39,255 nucleotides of DNA from Thiothrix sp. (GTDB lineage Bacteria; Pseudomonadota; Gammaproteobacteria; Thiotrichales; Thiotrichaceae), in NCBI RefSeq assembly GCF_028714775.1, contig NZ_JAQTLS010000029.1, positions 1-39,255 on the forward strand. Direction: 5' to 3'. How positions within the stretch are numbered: position 1 is the stretch's first letter; each line of letters begins with the position of its first letter. The notes under the pieces are model-generated. The model was not told where the DNA came from, made no database searches, and worked only from the letters and a program-made list of their open reading frames with translations. Shown here piece after piece: positions 23,425 through 30,910 of this stretch. Made by a program: the position numbers and the translations under genes.

Positions 23425-24600
23425 ATGATTGAGGGAATAAAGAAATATGCGGTGGTGGAGGCTGAATCGGAGTGTTTTATCGGCGAAGGAAAGCGCCAGA
23501 TTCACCTGCAGAAAGGGGACAAGTTCATCATGGATGCCGGACTTGTGCCCGCCACATTGCAAGCCAAGCACGCGGTGATTGATGAACGGGGTGTGCTGCT
23601 TTATCGGCATTGCCTGCGCCCGGCGGGGCTTTTGCCCAAGCTCTGCGACAGGGTGGTGACGCGGCTGGGGCAAATGCACAAGCGGGTTCTTATCCTGCGC
23701 TACGGTGGGCTGGGCGATGTGTTGATGATGGCGGAACTGGCGGCGCACTTAACCAATGCCGGGCATGAGGTGGGGATTGCCTGTGATGCTGGTTATGCTG
23801 ATGTGCTGGAATATATGCCGCACCTGGTAGCGCGGCACGCGGTTCCCATGCTACTGAAGGAGCTTGAGAGGTATGATGCAGTGCTGGTATGGGATGAATG
23901 CGAGAGGGATATTCATTGGTTGGGTGATGTGCGGTTGGCTGGCGTGGATATATGGGCGCGTGTAACGTGGTTGCCCCTGCCCCTGTCGTTGCTGGATAAT
24001 GTGGTGCTAACATTGCCCGCCGAGAAAATCCAGACACACCGTGACAAGCTAAAGACGCTGTGGGATGATTATAAACCGCTATGCGTAATTCAAGCGGGCG
24101 GCAGCACCATAAGCAAAACGCCCCCGCCAACGGAGATAGCCGCCATGTGCATAGGGCTGGCTAAAGATTACCATGTAATGCTGACTTTAAGTGAGGAGCT
24201 TGTCGGGAGATACCAACGACTGCCTAAAGATACCGTTGATGCCATGAAAGCGGCAGGGGTGCAGGTATCCAGCAGCAGGTCATTGGGCGGCGTTACTGAT
24301 TGGCTATGCTTGCTTGCTTGCGCTGATCTGATTATCGCTCCTGATAGCGCGGCTTTACATGCAGCAAGGTTGCTGGACATTCAATCCATCGGTTTATTTT
24401 GCCCCACTGACGGAAAGCAATGGCACGGACGCCCGGCGCGTATCCGTCATATTGAGGGCGTGTGTTCAATCCATCCCTGCTTTGGTCCCGACATGGAGCA
24501 TTTATCCATGCCTTGCCTATGCCCGGATAAGCTGGGATATGCGCAGGGGTTCGCTGGTATGGCAACGAAGGTTATAGAGAAAGCAAGGGGGTTGGCGTGA
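23425..24600 (+). CDS. GT9-family glycosyltransferase (heptosyltransferase-like)
   Basis: A 391-residue enzyme of the GT-B fold. The GT9 landmarks are present: RVLILRYGGLGDVLMMAELA (87-106) opening the first Rossmann domain, a glycine-rich VIQAGGS (222-228) opening the second, and APDSAALHAARL (305-316), the conserved D-S-x-x-x-H nucleotide-sugar site. Family members add heptose or similar sugars to lipopolysaccharide in bacteria. About 85 N-terminal residues are extra and unassigned. The start follows AAGGAGGT. It is the first gene of a cassette with a GT2 enzyme and two methyltransferases. Confidence 0.82.
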   Translation: MIEGIKKYAVVEAESECFIGEGKRQIHLQKGDKFIMDAGLVPATLQAKHAVIDERGVLLYRHCLRPAGLLPKLCDRVVTRLGQMHKRVLILRYGGLGDVLMMAELAAHLTNAGHEVGIACDAGYADVLEYMPHLVARHAVPMLLKELERYDAVLVWDECERDIHWLGDVRLAGVDIWARVTWLPLPLSLLDNVVLTLPAEKIQTHRDKLKTLWDDYKPLCVIQAGGSTISKTPPPTEIAAMCIGLAKDYHVMLTLSEELVGRYQRLPKDTVDAMKAAGVQVSSSRSLGGVTDWLCLLACADLIIAPDSAALHAARLLDIQSIGLFCPTDGKQWHGRPARIRHIEGVCSIHPCFGPDMEHLSMPCLCPDKLGYAQGFAGMATKVIEKARGLA

Positions 24601-25385
24601 AAATCCTATGTGTAGTGCCCGTTTATGGGCAGCCGGTATTAACGCAGATGTGCCTTAAAAGCATTGCCAAGTATGAACCGGACTTGCCGGTATTGGTTTG
24701 GGATGATGGCAGCCCGGATGAAACGATGGTAGGTCGCACATTATCCGGCATGGTTAAAAAGATGCCGCAACTTGAGGTTGTTACAGCCGAGCATCGCGGG
24801 ATACACGGCGCATGGAATGGTGCGGTTGAATATGCGTTGGGTAAATATCCTGATTTGGGGTGGATATTTTTGCTGGGCAGCGATACCGAATTGACCCAAT
24901 ATAAAGTGCTGGAAGGGATTGCCAATAGTTTGCCGCATGTCGGCGCTATCCATGCCGCGCTGTATAATTATGATTCAAATGGCATCCTGCGCGTGCAATG
25001 GAGTGGTAGCCGCGATGGTCAGACCATAGAGACGCATGGCTTGGTATTAAGTGGGGCGGTTGGTTATGATGAATGCCTTGAAAGCAAACCGCAGCCCTGG
25101 GTAACACATAGCGCGGTTCTATTGAATGTGAAGGCATTGAAGGCGGTCAAGGCGCAGCGGGGATTTTACTATGATGATGGATACCGCATATATTGTGGCG
25201 ACCGGGATATAAGCTATGCCATGCGGGAACTTGGTTATGAGGTTTGGAGCGCTGCTAATATGGCGGTCATGCACTATGGCGGTCAATCGGTGGCAACCGC
25301 ACATGGAAATGATAGGTATGTGTGGGAACGAATAGATACTGCGCGGTTGTATGAGCGCTGGGAAAAGGTGATATACAGTGATTAA
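24597..25385 (+). CDS. GT2-family glycosyltransferase
   Basis: A 262-residue GT-A fold glycosyltransferase. It opens with ILCVVPVYGQPVLTQMCLKS, then VLVWDDGSPDETM (residues 32-44) and FLLGSDTEL (91-99), where the acidic residues would hold metal and nucleotide sugar. The C-terminal half has GYDECLESKPQPW and DRDISYAMRELGYEVW, typical of the acceptor-side region. The GTG start overlaps the previous stop (GTGA), so translation is coupled. The acceptor is not visible from sequence; a glycan, a virion protein or modified DNA are all possible. Confidence 0.82.
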   Translation: MKILCVVPVYGQPVLTQMCLKSIAKYEPDLPVLVWDDGSPDETMVGRTLSGMVKKMPQLEVVTAEHRGIHGAWNGAVEYALGKYPDLGWIFLLGSDTELTQYKVLEGIANSLPHVGAIHAALYNYDSNGILRVQWSGSRDGQTIETHGLVLSGAVGYDECLESKPQPWVTHSAVLLNVKALKAVKAQRGFYYDDGYRIYCGDRDISYAMRELGYEVWSAANMAVMHYGGQSVATAHGNDRYVWERIDTARLYERWEKVIYSD

Positions 25386-26013
25386 TAGACAAGATGTGAT
25401 TGATTTGGCGCAGGCATACCCGCATGATTTGGGGTATATCAAGGAGCTTATTCACCCCCGGGATGAAGGCAAGGACTTTATCGTCAATGGCAACACCTAT
25501 CGCTGGTATGCAGCGCTGGCGGCATTGATGGCGCAGGAGCATCCAACCTGTCCAATCATAGAGATTGGCGTGCGTTACGGATACAGTATCGGCACAATGG
25601 TTGCGGCGGCATCAGAGGCGCGGCTGGCACAGGGCAAGCCGGTGCCTATCACGGCATTGGCGATTGACAATGAGCAGTATATAACGGGCAGCGTGCGGCA
25701 TTGGCAGCGATGGATGCGGGCAAACTATCCCGGTACGGGATACCCACACATGCACAAGCGTCCGCACAAGCTGGAGTTTGAGGCATGGATATGCAGCGTG
25801 GATGGGGATCATAGTTATGAGGGGACGCTGGATGATTTAGCATGGGCATGGGTTCATACTGCGCCCGGCGGCGTAATAGTGGTGGATGATATGAACCATA
25901 AGGATGTGCCAGGTGTGCGCAAGGCGGTTGAATCGTTCATCCATGCAGTTAAACCCGAGTGGTATGAGATACCCAGTTGGCGGGGGACTGCCTTGATTTG
26001 GAGGTCAGTATGA
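25378..26013 (+). CDS. SAM-dependent methyltransferase (Methyltransf_24-like)
   Basis: A 211-residue class I methyltransferase. Motif I is IIEIGVRYGYSIGTM (residues 60-74), the SAM-binding loop. The acidic motif is ICSVDGDHSYEGTLDDL, where V-D-G-D-H-S-Y-E is typical of the TylF/CmcI-type O-methyltransferases that act on sugars and small molecules. Then GGVIVVDDM follows. The GTG start overlaps the previous gene. The enzyme most likely methylates the sugar installed by the two glycosyltransferases upstream. Confidence 0.78.
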   Translation: MINRQDVIDLAQAYPHDLGYIKELIHPRDEGKDFIVNGNTYRWYAALAALMAQEHPTCPIIEIGVRYGYSIGTMVAAASEARLAQGKPVPITALAIDNEQYITGSVRHWQRWMRANYPGTGYPHMHKRPHKLEFEAWICSVDGDHSYEGTLDDLAWAWVHTAPGGVIVVDDMNHKDVPGVRKAVESFIHAVKPEWYEIPSWRGTALIWRSV

Positions 26014-26573
26014 AATATAACCTATGCCTTTGCAATGAGGTGGGCGGCACTACCGAGGAGGAGCAGGTTGCGCTCTTAAATCTGGTGGATAACCTAAAGG
26101 CAACCGAAGTGCTGGAGATTGGGACATTCCGGGGGCATACCGCGCAGGCAATAGCGCAGAACTTTCCGGCGGTGCAGGTAGCGACAGTGGACTTGCCGCC
26201 AGGGTTGTTTCCCGAATTGCCGGATATACCGTGTGAACGCCCCTATTACGATATAGGCAAGCAAAGAGATGTGATAGTGGCGTCCAATGCCAAGCGATTC
26301 TATCATGACAGTGGATTGCTTAATCAAGCCAAGCTGGAGTTATTCGGATGGCTTGGTAAGTTTGACCTGGTGTTTGTGGACGGCGGTCATTCGCTGGCGC
26401 AGGTGCTAAATGATAGCCTGGTGGCGGTGGAATGTGTGCGCAGTGGTGGTGTAATAGTGTGGCATGATTATGGCGAACCTTACCTTGACACAGTATGCCG
26501 CGTGGTCAACGGGCTATTTGCTGGCGCCATGCAAATCCCGCATACTCGGCTGGCGTGGTGGAGAAAACCATGA
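26010..26573 (+). CDS. Second SAM-dependent methyltransferase
   Basis: A 187-residue class I methyltransferase in the same group as its upstream neighbour. It shows EVLEIGTFRGHTAQAI (motif I), TVDLPP, DLVFVDGGHSLAQVLNDSL (the D-G-G-H-S metal/acceptor motif) and GGVIVWHDYGEP. The ATG at 26010 follows TTGGAGGT and overlaps the previous stop (ATGA). Two methyltransferases in a row suggest methylation at two positions, or a recent duplication followed by divergence; their sequences differ clearly outside the motifs. Confidence 0.78.
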   Translation: MKYNLCLCNEVGGTTEEEQVALLNLVDNLKATEVLEIGTFRGHTAQAIAQNFPAVQVATVDLPPGLFPELPDIPCERPYYDIGKQRDVIVASNAKRFYHDSGLLNQAKLELFGWLGKFDLVFVDGGHSLAQVLNDSLVAVECVRSGGVIVWHDYGEPYLDTVCRVVNGLFAGAMQIPHTRLAWWRKP

Positions 26574-26779
26574 TAACCATATCCGAGCTTTGTGTGTTTC
26601 TGGGCTGCGATAGTCGCACCGTGCGGCGGATGATGAAGGATGGCAGGCTGCCACCGCCCAGCCCTGACCTTGTGCATCGTGAGCATCGCTGGGATAGGGG
26701 GGCGTTGGCGGACTACTGGGAGCGGGAAGGCTATGGCGACTGGGCGGCAAAGCTCCGGGGATACTGCGGGCAAAAATAA
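26570..26779 (+). CDS. Small HTH DNA-binding protein
   Basis: A 69-residue HTH_17/excisionase-like protein. The recognition unit ISELCVFLGCDSRTVRRMM is followed by KDGRLPPPSPDL. It resembles the HTH protein at 22193-22417 in layout (x-T-V-R-R and N/D-G-R-L) but not in detail. Its ATG overlaps the upstream stop (ATGA). It ends just before a promoter with a palindrome and CRP-like site, so it may be the local regulator. Confidence 0.75.
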   Translation: MITISELCVFLGCDSRTVRRMMKDGRLPPPSPDLVHREHRWDRGALADYWEREGYGDWAAKLRGYCGQK

Positions 26780-26787
26780 ATTTGCGG

Positions 26788-26809
26788 TTTTGTGACCTAC
26801 ATCACAAAA
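26788..26809. promoter_or_regulatory. CRP/FNR-family-like binding site
   Basis: TTTTGTGA-N6-TCACAAAA is a 22-base dyad that matches the CRP core TGTGA-N6-TCACA at all ten positions. Its centre is at 26798.5, 41.5 bases before the predicted transcription start at 26840. This is the exact class II activator position. Confidence 0.75.
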
Positions 26810-26827
26810 TCCCCCAAACAACTGATA

Positions 26828-26841
26828 TATGATTAATCATA
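26828..26841 (+). promoter_or_regulatory. Promoter -10 within a palindrome
   Basis: TATGAT (26828-26833) is a good -10 with no matching -35, as expected when an activator replaces it. It lies inside the perfect palindrome TATGATTAATCATA (26828-26841), which may be an operator for one of the HTH proteins. Confidence 0.65.
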
Positions 26842-26865
26842 AACACATTTTGAAAGGATATGAAA

Positions 26866-27090
26866 ATGATCACAGCATCCCAAACCCACTTATTTTCCGA
26901 CCGGCTGGCGCAGGGGGCACTGCGCAACCTGCAATCCAGCCTCCGCCATGCCGAGTCCACCAAAGCGACCGCCCTGTATTTCTACGGCAAGACGGGCAAG
27001 CGTATCTACCGCGACCAATACCTCGCCGCGTGCAAGGCAAGCGACCAGATCCGCGGCGACCTTGATAATTTTCAGAGGGGAGATGATTGA
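26866..27090 (+). CDS. Small unknown protein, first gene after the CRP-like promoter
   Basis: A 74-residue protein of unknown function, helical and basic at the centre, with no recognised motif. I chose the ATG at 26866 because GAAAGG lies about 8 bases upstream; the ATG at 26860 is too close to that site. Another in-frame-start reading from 26829 uses a different frame and has no ribosome site, so it was set aside. The stop overlaps the start of the next gene. Confidence 0.55.
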   Translation: MITASQTHLFSDRLAQGALRNLQSSLRHAESTKATALYFYGKTGKRIYRDQYLAACKASDQIRGDLDNFQRGDD

Positions 27091-27341
27091 GGGTGAAGTT
27101 CCACCACAACTCCCCTCACCACCGCCGCATTGCCGAGAACAGGGCAGCGGCGGAGCGTCAGCGGGAAATCACCCCCATCTGCGGCTTTCGTGGCGTGCCC
27201 TGCATCTATTGGGCGGCGAATAAGGAGCATAGCAAGGTGATATGTAAGCACCCCCTGATTCGCAGTCTGGAGCTGGGCATCGGTGAACTTGAGACCTGCC
27301 CCGCCGATAAGCAAAAACCACTATTCAAGGAGCCGGTATGA
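27087..27341 (+). CDS. Small Cys-containing unknown protein
   Basis: An 84-residue protein with four well-spaced cysteines (CGFRGVPC, VICKHP, TCPA) that could bind one zinc ion. The TTG start overlaps the upstream stop (TTGA) after GAGGGG. The stop overlaps the nuclease-like gene (ATGA). The N-terminus is basic (KFHHNSPHHRRIAENR), which suggests nucleic-acid contact. Confidence 0.55.
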   Translation: MRVKFHHNSPHHRRIAENRAAAERQREITPICGFRGVPCIYWAANKEHSKVICKHPLIRSLELGIGELETCPADKQKPLFKEPV

Positions 27342-27769
27342 CCGATAATTTAGAAGAGGCGCTTGGCAGGTATTATGATAAAAAATCAAACGCCAAGCAG
27401 CACGCTGATGCCTGCAAGTCGGTTAAGCACCACATTGAGAAGTTAGGCTATCGCCAGCGCCGCAACCTGTCAGTAGTGGCGGGGCGGGCGGATTTTACGG
27501 TATGGGGGCAGGGAGCGGTAACGCTGGAGCTGGAGATTAAGACGGGGCGTGGTTATCAGAGCGCCGGTCAAAAGGTGGAGCAGCGCGCTATTGATGCACG
27601 CGGCGCCTTATACCGCGTGGCAACCGTCAATAAGTCCGGCTCCCGTTACGACATGGCAGAGGTGGACGCCGCCCTGGCGGAGATGGATAGGCTGAACGAG
27701 ATGTTGCGGCGATTACTTGAAACGCCGATAACGATAGGCACAGCAATAACCAGCGCAATGGTGCGCTAG
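27338..27769 (+). CDS. VRR-NUC-like nuclease
   Basis: A 143-residue protein with the PD-(D/E)XK signature of the VRR-NUC family. Asp52 sits in GRADFTV, Glu66 and Lys68 in LELEIKTGRG, and Gln78 in SAGQ, at the correct spacing. The family includes Holliday-junction and flap nucleases. It stands just before the possible ssDNA-binding protein, so it may take part in recombination or replication-intermediate processing. The C-terminal 40 residues are helical and may be a dimer or binding segment. The ATG overlaps the upstream stop. Confidence 0.7.
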   Translation: MTDNLEEALGRYYDKKSNAKQHADACKSVKHHIEKLGYRQRRNLSVVAGRADFTVWGQGAVTLELEIKTGRGYQSAGQKVEQRAIDARGALYRVATVNKSGSRYDMAEVDAALAEMDRLNEMLRRLLETPITIGTAITSAMVR

Positions 27770-27790
27770 ACATAACAAGGAGATACAGAG

Positions 27791-28774
27791 ATGGCAAGAG
27801 GAACGAAGGATGCAGAGGGAACCGAAGATACAGCGATGTTTCCCACATCAGAAAGCAAGCCCCCGGTAGCAGTGGAGGCAGTAGGGGAGTTTGACCTTGA
27901 TTCATTCATCGCCCAGGGTGGTGCGGTGGAATTAAGGGAAGGGTTGGATTCCGAGCATACGAAGGTGATAGACAGATTAACCGGCATGGGCAGTGGGGTG
28001 GAGGGCAGCGATTGGTGGAAGATATTGCAAAAAGCAATCCCCGATCCCGCCAACCCCAAGCAGAACCTGCATGTGCCGGGTGAGTATTATCGCGGTGAGG
28101 GCGGCGATGTAACCACAGTCGGCAAAATCATAGAGTCCGCCGATTGCCTAATTGGTGCCGTGCCTTGCGCTTTACCCAATGCGCGCAGTTGCTGGTTTGA
28201 TGGCGCCGACCGCCCCTCATGCTGGAGTGAGGATGGAATCACCGCAAGCTATGATGTGCCGCCGGGTCCCTTTGATGGCTGGAACCCGCTGTGCGAGGCG
28301 TGTTCACAGTGCGCCGCCAATCGCAGCGATGAAAAGGGGAAGAAGTTCTGCAAAACCAAGCCCCGCTTTTTGATGATAGGGGTGGGCGATGACGGCAACC
28401 TGGATGAAAAGAAGCAGATTATACTGGTTGCCAGCTTCTTCAGTAGCACTATCTGGTGGGATTTCACGAAGTCCATGCGTAAAAAGGGTGTGAATTTTGC
28501 CATGTTTCTGTATAAGTTCACCGCCCGCATAGAGGATTTCGGCACCAATGTAAGTCAGATGGTTGCCGGTATCAACCCGGAGATTATCCGCAACTTAAGC
28601 AAAGAGGAGTATGCGCTGGTAGCGGCGGCGGCTTATGACATCATGGCAAACAAGGGGCGCTGGACACCGCCACGCGTCAGCATGTTGGCGGGGGAACGCC
28701 GCCCTTATCAACTGCCCCCGGCGGTAGTGCCGCAACCACCGGATGATGAGATTGACGATGGAGGCTTTGCTTAA
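27791..28774 (+). CDS. Possible single-stranded DNA-binding protein
   Basis: A 327-residue protein I cannot assign with certainty. The C-terminus is acidic and ends PDDEIDDGGFA, which resembles the tail of SSB and gp2.5-type proteins used to recruit partners. Eight cysteines cluster in residues 119-187 (C-x2-C-x2-C at 168-174, then C187), likely a zinc or metal site. A conserved-looking region (residues 193-290) contains ILVASFFSS and IWWDFTK. It follows the nuclease-like gene and precedes a DNA methyltransferase. The start has AAGGAG upstream. Confidence 0.45.
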   Translation: MARGTKDAEGTEDTAMFPTSESKPPVAVEAVGEFDLDSFIAQGGAVELREGLDSEHTKVIDRLTGMGSGVEGSDWWKILQKAIPDPANPKQNLHVPGEYYRGEGGDVTTVGKIIESADCLIGAVPCALPNARSCWFDGADRPSCWSEDGITASYDVPPGPFDGWNPLCEACSQCAANRSDEKGKKFCKTKPRFLMIGVGDDGNLDEKKQIILVASFFSSTIWWDFTKSMRKKGVNFAMFLYKFTARIEDFGTNVSQMVAGINPEIIRNLSKEEYALVAAAAYDIMANKGRWTPPRVSMLAGERRPYQLPPAVVPQPPDDEIDDGGFA

Positions 28775-28779
28775 CAGTT

Positions 28780-28799
28780 TTGTGGCAATGATGCCACAA
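28780..28799 (+). terminator. Hairpin after the possible SSB gene
   Basis: TTGTGGCA-atga-TGCCACAA is a perfect 8-base stem with a 4-base loop right after the stop codon. There is no clear U tract. It may protect or pause the transcript. A second weak stem (GCCGT...ACGGC) lies just downstream. Confidence 0.45.
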
Positions 28800-28900
28800 T
28801 TACGGCAATTCCGCCGTGCACGACGGCAATAGTGCCGAGAGTTTGGGATGTAGTATGCCCCTTGAGGAGTTGGATTCACCATCACAATGGCAAGGGGCAA

Positions 28901-29641
28901 ATGGAACTAGACACGATAATGCAGGGCGATTGCCTATCAATAATGCAGTCATTCCCCGATAAGAGCGTGGATTTGATTCTGTGCGACTTGCCTTATGGCA
29001 CTACGGCGTGTTCATGGGATACCGTGATTCCCTTTGAGCCATTATGGGAACAGTATAAACGGATTATAAAAGATAATGCTGCGATTGTGTTATGGGGTTC
29101 GCAACCATTTACTACGGATTTAATCAATAGCAACCGCAAGTGGTTTAAGTATGAATGGATATGGGATAAATACACTCCTACGGGATTTTTAAACTCTAAA
29201 AGACAACCACTAAAACAGCATGAAAATATATGTATTTTTTATACATCACAACCTATCTATAATCCAATCATGGTTATGAAGAACTATAATGGATATAGAA
29301 ATGGTAAAAAACACAAAGATGGAATAATACCACCTGGGATATATGGTAGTAAAATAAAAAAGATGGGTGATAGAAGTAATTATAGATATCCTAAAACCAT
29401 CATTAGTATTGATGGTGAAAAAGGTTATCACCCCACCCAAAAACCCGTTGCCTTGTGTGAATACCTAATCCTCACCTATTCCAATGAAGGTGATTTGGTG
29501 CTGGATAATGCCTGTGGCAGTGGCACAACCTGTGTAGCAGCCAAGAGGTTGAAACGTCATTGGATAGGAATAGAGTTAGAACCCAAGTATGTAGAGATAG
29601 CGAGAAGGAGAGTAGAGCAATGTCAAGAACCAATGTTTTAG
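28901..29641 (+). CDS. DNA methyltransferase 1 (N4/N6 type, beta class)
   Basis: A 246-residue DNA methyltransferase. The catalytic motif is CDLPYG (residues 28-33), a D-[LP]-P-Y variant, and the SAM loop is DNACGSGTTCVA near residue 202, with the late HPTQKP segment. This order (catalytic motif first) fits the beta class. The start at 28901 has AAGGGG just upstream; a GTG start at 28832 would add an unusual leader. The centre of the gene (about 29140-29440) is much more AT-rich than either end and holds the target-recognition part. The ends match the second methyltransferase at 37675, so the gene looks mosaic. Confidence 0.85.
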   Translation: MELDTIMQGDCLSIMQSFPDKSVDLILCDLPYGTTACSWDTVIPFEPLWEQYKRIIKDNAAIVLWGSQPFTTDLINSNRKWFKYEWIWDKYTPTGFLNSKRQPLKQHENICIFYTSQPIYNPIMVMKNYNGYRNGKKHKDGIIPPGIYGSKIKKMGDRSNYRYPKTIISIDGEKGYHPTQKPVALCEYLILTYSNEGDLVLDNACGSGTTCVAAKRLKRHWIGIELEPKYVEIARRRVEQCQEPMF

Positions 29642-29871
29642 CAACCCCCCACTGCCCCACTTGTGGCGGCGAGTGGACATTCATCAGCGAATCAAGCGGC
29701 AACTTTAGCACCGCCGGGGATGAATGGACTGCCAAGTATTATGTATGCCTGACTTGCGGCGCCACGGTGGAACGGATATGGCTGGGATCGCCGGTCGCCG
29801 AGTATGCAGAGGAATTCACTGAAGGGAAAACACTAGAGGAGGTATTGCTGTGTGCATTAACGGCGAAATGA
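29620..29871 (+). CDS. Zinc-ribbon microprotein
   Basis: An 83-residue protein with C-P-T-C and C-L-T-C pairs (residues 12-15 and about 43-46), an obvious zinc ribbon. The rest is acidic. The ATG overlaps the methyltransferase end by 22 bases and follows GAGAAGGAGAG. Such proteins often act as transcription or translation adaptors, but no function is shown here. Confidence 0.65.
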   Translation: MSRTNVLATPHCPTCGGEWTFISESSGNFSTAGDEWTAKYYVCLTCGATVERIWLGSPVAEYAEEFTEGKTLEEVLLCALTAK

Positions 29872-30032
29872 GTGATGCCTATTATGAGATGAAGGGTGAG
29901 CGCGATAACCTGGCAGAGGATAATGTCATGCTTAAAGTCAAGGTTAATGCGATGCGGAAAGATGCCAGGTGGATATGTTCACAAAAGACCCTAACAGAGT
30001 TCTTAACCACATACCCAAAGGAAACCCTGTGA
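29850..30032 (+). CDS. Short coiled-coil protein
   Basis: A 60-residue protein, mostly helical with charged heptads (MKGERDNLAEDNVMLKVKVN). I chose the GTG at 29850, which has GAGGAGGT at ideal spacing. An ATG at 29868 overlaps the previous stop as ATGA and is an alternative. It overlaps the next gene, whose GTG lies in its last codons. Confidence 0.5.
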   Translation: MCINGEMSDAYYEMKGERDNLAEDNVMLKVKVNAMRKDARWICSQKTLTEFLTTYPKETL

Positions 30033-30466
30033 ACCACCACCCCGCCGGACTTGACGAGCTTGCGGCAATGGCGCGGCAGTTCACGCCGGAGATTGACGAG
30101 TGGGCGGCAAAGCACGGGGTCAATGCCGACACTGCCAGGCGCGGTGGCATAGCCCACGCCCCCTATCTGCTGGATGAAAAGGATTGGACGGTGTGCCTGC
30201 TATTCGGGGTCACCGATGCCAGCCGCCCCAAGCAGCACGGGGTTACGGGCATCATGGCGGTCAATACAGCCGAGACGCGCTGTGAATTATTCGGGCGCGG
30301 CGGCTATGCCTGCTTTAACCCACCAGCGGATAAGTCTATCTACGGGCAATTCACGCACCCCTGGGAACTGAAACACAAGGTTGCCAGCTTAATAGAGGCA
30401 ATCAAGCTAACCGAGGACGGTATGCACACGATTATAGAGAGGGTTGCGAAGACAGATAATGGCTAA
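30029..30466 (+). CDS. Unknown 145-residue protein
   Basis: A protein of unknown function. It begins with a helical part (LDELAAMARQFTPEIDEWAA) and continues with a compact domain containing TVCLLFGVT and GGYACFNPPADKSIYGQF. The GTG at 30029 overlaps the upstream stop (GTGA). An ATG at 29969 in the same frame is possible but would overlap the previous gene by 64 bases. The frame is open and its codon use matches neighbours, so it is probably real. Confidence 0.5.
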   Translation: MNHHPAGLDELAAMARQFTPEIDEWAAKHGVNADTARRGGIAHAPYLLDEKDWTVCLLFGVTDASRPKQHGVTGIMAVNTAETRCELFGRGGYACFNPPADKSIYGQFTHPWELKHKVASLIEAIKLTEDGMHTIIERVAKTDNG

Positions 30467-30731
30467 AATCGGCGATCACTACACCGCGGTCAATCCGCAA
30501 CCCATAATCCGCTGCGAATTTTGCGGGCAGGATCATGCGGCGGGTGAGGTGAATGTAACCTGCACCCTTACCCGCATGGGTTGGGTGTATGAGATGGATA
30601 GGTTTGATTGCCCCAACCCGCCGATGAATCATAGGGGCGGGGGAAGGGACGCTGGTATTAAGTGGGCGAGAGACGCCCAGGCTGAATCAGATAAGAGGTT
30701 TAATGCGGGATTCAAACCTTATGGTTTTTGA
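30459..30731 (+). CDS. Small zinc-binding protein
   Basis: A 90-residue protein with CEFCGQDH near the N-terminus (residues 19-26) and two more Cys further along (TCTL, DCPNPP), suggesting one zinc site. The C-terminus has a basic helix (GRDAGIKWARDAQAESDKRF). The ATG overlaps the previous stop by 8 bases. Confidence 0.55.
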   Translation: MAKIGDHYTAVNPQPIIRCEFCGQDHAAGEVNVTCTLTRMGWVYEMDRFDCPNPPMNHRGGGRDAGIKWARDAQAESDKRFNAGFKPYGF

Positions 30732-30745
30732 CCCAAAGATTTTGC

Positions 30746-30774
30746 TTGACAAACCATTTACCTTGAGGTAAACT
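30746..30774 (+). promoter_or_regulatory. Promoter before the 42-residue zinc protein
   Basis: TTGACA (30746-30751), 17-base spacer, TAAACT (30769-30774, four of six matches). The predicted start is at 30781, one base before the ATG at 30782, so that mRNA would be leaderless. Confidence 0.55.
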
Positions 30775-30781
30775 AATAGGT

Positions 30782-30910
30782 ATGAAAATCAAACTGATTA
30801 AACTAGAGTGTAAACACTGTGGGCACAAGTGGTTTCCCACACAAGAAGAAATCAGAATGTGCCCCAAATGCAAGAGTCCCTATTGGGATAAGGAGAAGAA
30901 GGCAAAATGA
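30782..30910 (+). CDS. 42-residue zinc-ribbon microprotein
   Basis: This short gene encodes 42 residues with C-K-H-C at 10-13 and C-P-K-C at 27-30, a compact zinc ribbon. The Lys-rich ends suggest nucleic-acid binding. It lies directly after a sigma70-like promoter and may be translated from a leaderless transcript; a weak GAGGTAA lies 11 bases before the ATG. The stop overlaps the next start (ATGA). Confidence 0.6.
   Translation: MKIKLIKLECKHCGHKWFPTQEEIRMCPKCKSPYWDKEKKAK

Noticed and set aside
26829-27223. Two alternative-frame readings over the 26866 gene (26829-27065 and 26948-27223)
   Set aside because: No ribosome site at either start, and one starts inside the palindromic promoter.
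28832-28900. GTG extension of the first methyltransferase
   Set aside because: The leader is not methyltransferase-like; the ATG at 28901 has a site and matches the second methyltransferase start.
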